Of a stretch of 13,139 nucleotides of DNA, positions 11,396 to 13,139 are shown piece by piece. The notes under the pieces are model-generated. The model searched no databases. It worked only from the letters and a program-made list of their open reading frames with translations, and was not told the origin of the DNA. The position numbers were made by a program, and so were the translations under genes. The stretch is from NCBI GenBank assembly GCA_946186725.1, contig CAMHOI010000009.1, positions 1-13,139 on the forward strand, read 5' to 3'. Each line of letters opens with the position of its first letter. The stretch's first letter is position 1. This DNA comes from an uncultured Clostridia bacterium (lineage in GTDB: Bacteria > Bacillota > Clostridia > Oscillospirales > Acutalibacteraceae).

Positions 11396-13139
11396 CTATG
11401 ACAGCGCGCTCGCGGCGCAAAAAACGGCGGAATCGGTCAGCGCAAGCTTGCCCTCAGAGGGCCTGACCGTCAGCCGGACGGCGGTGCCGTCCACATCCGT
11501 ATCCAACAGCGACAGCTCGCGGAGCACGTCCAGAGCCAGCCGCATTTTTACGTAGTTCAGCCCCTCAAGGCGGATCAGCAGCGCCTCCCACTGTCCCGAG
11601 AAGCCGTCCTTGACGGCGCGCCAGACGGCGGCGACGTCCTCGCGGGTCAGGCGGCAGCGCGCCTCAAAGCCGGCCACGCTCTCCCCCCGCTGCCACCGCT
11701 CGTAGAGACGGAGGTCCTGCAGCAGGGCGTCCTCGTCCGTGCCGGCGGGGCGCACCCCTTTGGCGGACAGGGTGACCTGCTCCCGGCCGCCGTACTCGCT
11801 CACGTCGGCGGTCACGGCCAGATCCAGCCGGTCGCCCGGGCGGTAGCCGAAGGCGTCCGGCGCACAGCCGAAGAGCATAACGGTGGCGGCGGCGCCCTCC
11901 CGGCTCAGCTCCAGCCGCAGATGCTGGCCGGCGCTGCCCACCGCCGTGATCCGCTCGAGCGTCATGCCGAACAGGCCGAACACGGGCGTGGGGTTGGCCG
12001 TCCCGAAGGGGGCCATCACCTCAAGGGAGCGCACCATGTCAGGGGTGAAGGCGCCGGGGCGGAGCTTGCAGTCGATGAAGAGAGGGGAAAAGGGCATATC
12101 GCCGTAGCGTTCGGCGGCGTAGTCGTTGATGGCGCGGCGGAAGGCGCCTACGTTTTCCTTGGGCATGGAGAGGCCGGCGGCCTGCGCGTGCCCGCCGAAG
12201 CGGCCGAGCAGCGCGGCGCAGGCGGAGATGGCCTCGTAGAGGGAGAAGTCTCCCACGCTGCGGGCCGAGCCGGAGGCGTCGGCGCCGTCGTCGGTCAGGA
12301 CGATGGCGGGCCGGCCGTACCGCTCGCAGATGCGGGAGGCGACGATGCCGATCACGCCGTGGTGCCACCCCTCGCCGCACACAACGATGACGCGGTCCCT
12401 GTCCCGCCCCTCGGACTCGATGAGGCGCACGGCCTGCTCGGCGATCTCCCGCTCGAGGGTCTGGCGGCGGACGTTGGCGTCGTTGATGTCGGCGGCGATG
12501 GCGTCCGCCTCATCCCGGTTCTCCGCCAGCAGGAGGCGCACCGCCCTCTCACAGCTGCCCACGCGCCCGGCCGCGTTGAGTCGGGGAGCGACGCCGAAGC
12601 TGACGGTGGACACCGACAGCGGCCGCTTGCGCAGTCCGGCGGCGCTGATGAGGGCGGCCAGGCCCACTCTGCCGGTCTCCAGCCGCTCCACGCCGCGGCG
12701 CACGAGGATACGGTTCTCCCCCGTCAGGGGCATGACGTCGGCGATGGTGCCGACCGCGGCGAGGTCGGCGTAAGCGTCGCACAGCTCCTCGCCGGGCACG
12801 CCCTCCAGCGCACAGATGAGCTTGAAGCAGACGCCGGCGCCGGCGTACCCCTTGAACTCGCTGGGGCAGTCGGCGCGGTGCGGATCGACCACGGCGACGG
12901 CGGCGGGCAGCTCGCCCTGGGGCAGATGGTGGTCGGTGACCACCGTTTCGATCCCCTTGCGCGCGGCATAGGCGATCTCCTCGGCGGCGCTGATGCCGTT
13001 GTCCACGGTGATCATCAGCGTCACGCCCGCGGCCGCCATCTCGTCGACGGCGGCGGTGTTGAGACCGTAGTTCTCCTCCCGCTCGGGCACCCGCCAGCGC
13101 ACGTCGGCGCCCCGGCGCCTGAGATAGGTATACAGCATG
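11396..13139 (-). CDS. recJ: Single-stranded-DNA-specific exonuclease RecJ (5' end cut by window)
   Basis: The C-terminal 580 residues of RecJ, a 5'-3' exonuclease acting on single-stranded DNA in recombinational and mismatch repair. The frame is open to the window edge, and the Met at 13138 is internal. The family's first DHH motif (DYDxDG type) should lie just outside. Visible parts are TVDNGIS (44-50), VTDHHLP (67-73) with the DHH signature, VVDPHR (83-88), RLNAAGR (186-192), the DHHA1 segment GEGWHHGVIGIVASRI (255-270) and GGHAQAAG (315-322), then an OB-fold region around the APFGTANPTPVFGLF block and GGREQVTL. The last 130 or so residues form a less conserved clostridial extension. All catalytic motifs in the visible part look intact. 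It heads the rel-dtd unit; the stop is a TAG at 11396. Confidence 0.94.
   Translation of the reverse strand, partial: MLYTYLRRRGADVRWRVPEREENYGLNTAAVDEMAAAGVTLMITVDNGISAAEEIAYAARKGIETVVTDHHLPQGELPAAVAVVDPHRADCPSEFKGYAGAGVCFKLICALEGVPGEELCDAYADLAAVGTIADVMPLTGENRILVRRGVERLETGRVGLAALISAAGLRKRPLSVSTVSFGVAPRLNAAGRVGSCERAVRLLLAENRDEADAIAADINDANVRRQTLEREIAEQAVRLIESEGRDRDRVIVVCGEGWHHGVIGIVASRICERYGRPAIVLTDDGADASGSARSVGDFSLYEAISACAALLGRFGGHAQAAGLSMPKENVGAFRRAINDYAAERYGDMPFSPLFIDCKLRPGAFTPDMVRSLEVMAPFGTANPTPVFGLFGMTLERITAVGSAGQHLRLELSREGAAATVMLFGCAPDAFGYRPGDRLDLAVTADVSEYGGREQVTLSAKGVRPAGTDEDALLQDLRLYERWQRGESVAGFEARCRLTREDVAAVWRAVKDGFSGQWEALLIRLEGLNYVKMRLALDVLRELSLLDTDVDGTAVRLTVRPSEGKLALTDSAVFCAASALS

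Noticed and set aside
1..13139. A defence island, CRISPR array, mobile element, biosynthetic cluster or other undescribed multi-gene system
   Set aside because: All but one gene belong to well-known housekeeping or sporulation families in conserved order. I see no transposase, integrase, direct repeats, tRNA boundary or shift in base composition.

Overview
The window is a compact, GC-rich stretch in which every recognisable gene lies on the minus strand, so transcription runs from high to low coordinates. Gene content and order point to an endospore-forming member of the Firmicutes, most likely a high-GC Clostridia lineage (Oscillospiraceae-like). This rests on YabP and YabQ, a B. subtilis-like yabM-yabN(mazG)-yabO(rqcP)-yabP-yabQ-divIC-yabR order, and a recJ/relA/dtd/hemZ block typical of the phylum. 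The family assignment is inference. There are no RNA genes, mobile elements, CRISPR arrays or long repeats, and no gene-free stretch longer than about 75 bases.

Reading in the direction of transcription: (1) 13139-6601, a tightly packed housekeeping unit: recJ (5' end cut by the window edge), a bifunctional rel (p)ppGpp synthetase/hydrolase, dtd, a glyoxalase II-like metallo-beta-lactamase-fold hydrolase, and hemZ. Several junctions overlap (TGATG, ATGA). (2) 6600-6132, a one-gene unit for an uncharacterised coiled-coil plus zinc-ribbon protein, with a very good sigma-A promoter and its own terminator. (3) 6117-2931, a MOP-family lipid/oligosaccharide flippase, mazG, an HU gene and rqcP. (4) 2932-1787, the sporulation pair yabP-yabQ, preceded by a good sigma-E-type promoter match. 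(5) 2170-1313, divIC and the S1-domain gene yabR, served by a sigma-A promoter inside yabQ and closed by a strong terminator. (6) 1287-1, an aldose 1-epimerase-like gene followed after one base by the start of a class I fumarase alpha subunit that runs off the window.

The genes are conventional. They cover DNA repair, the stringent response, translation quality control (D-aminoacyl-tRNA removal and RQC), nucleotide clean-up, envelope and division, and sporulation. I do not see a new multi-gene system. The most interesting signals are in the regulatory layout of the yab region. An RNA hairpin can form only on read-through transcripts and would cover the yabP ribosome-binding site, while the putative sigma-E start would remove its 5' arm. 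In addition, the yabQ reading frame has no stop before divIC, runs through the whole of it in another frame, and ends in an ATGA overlap with yabR.
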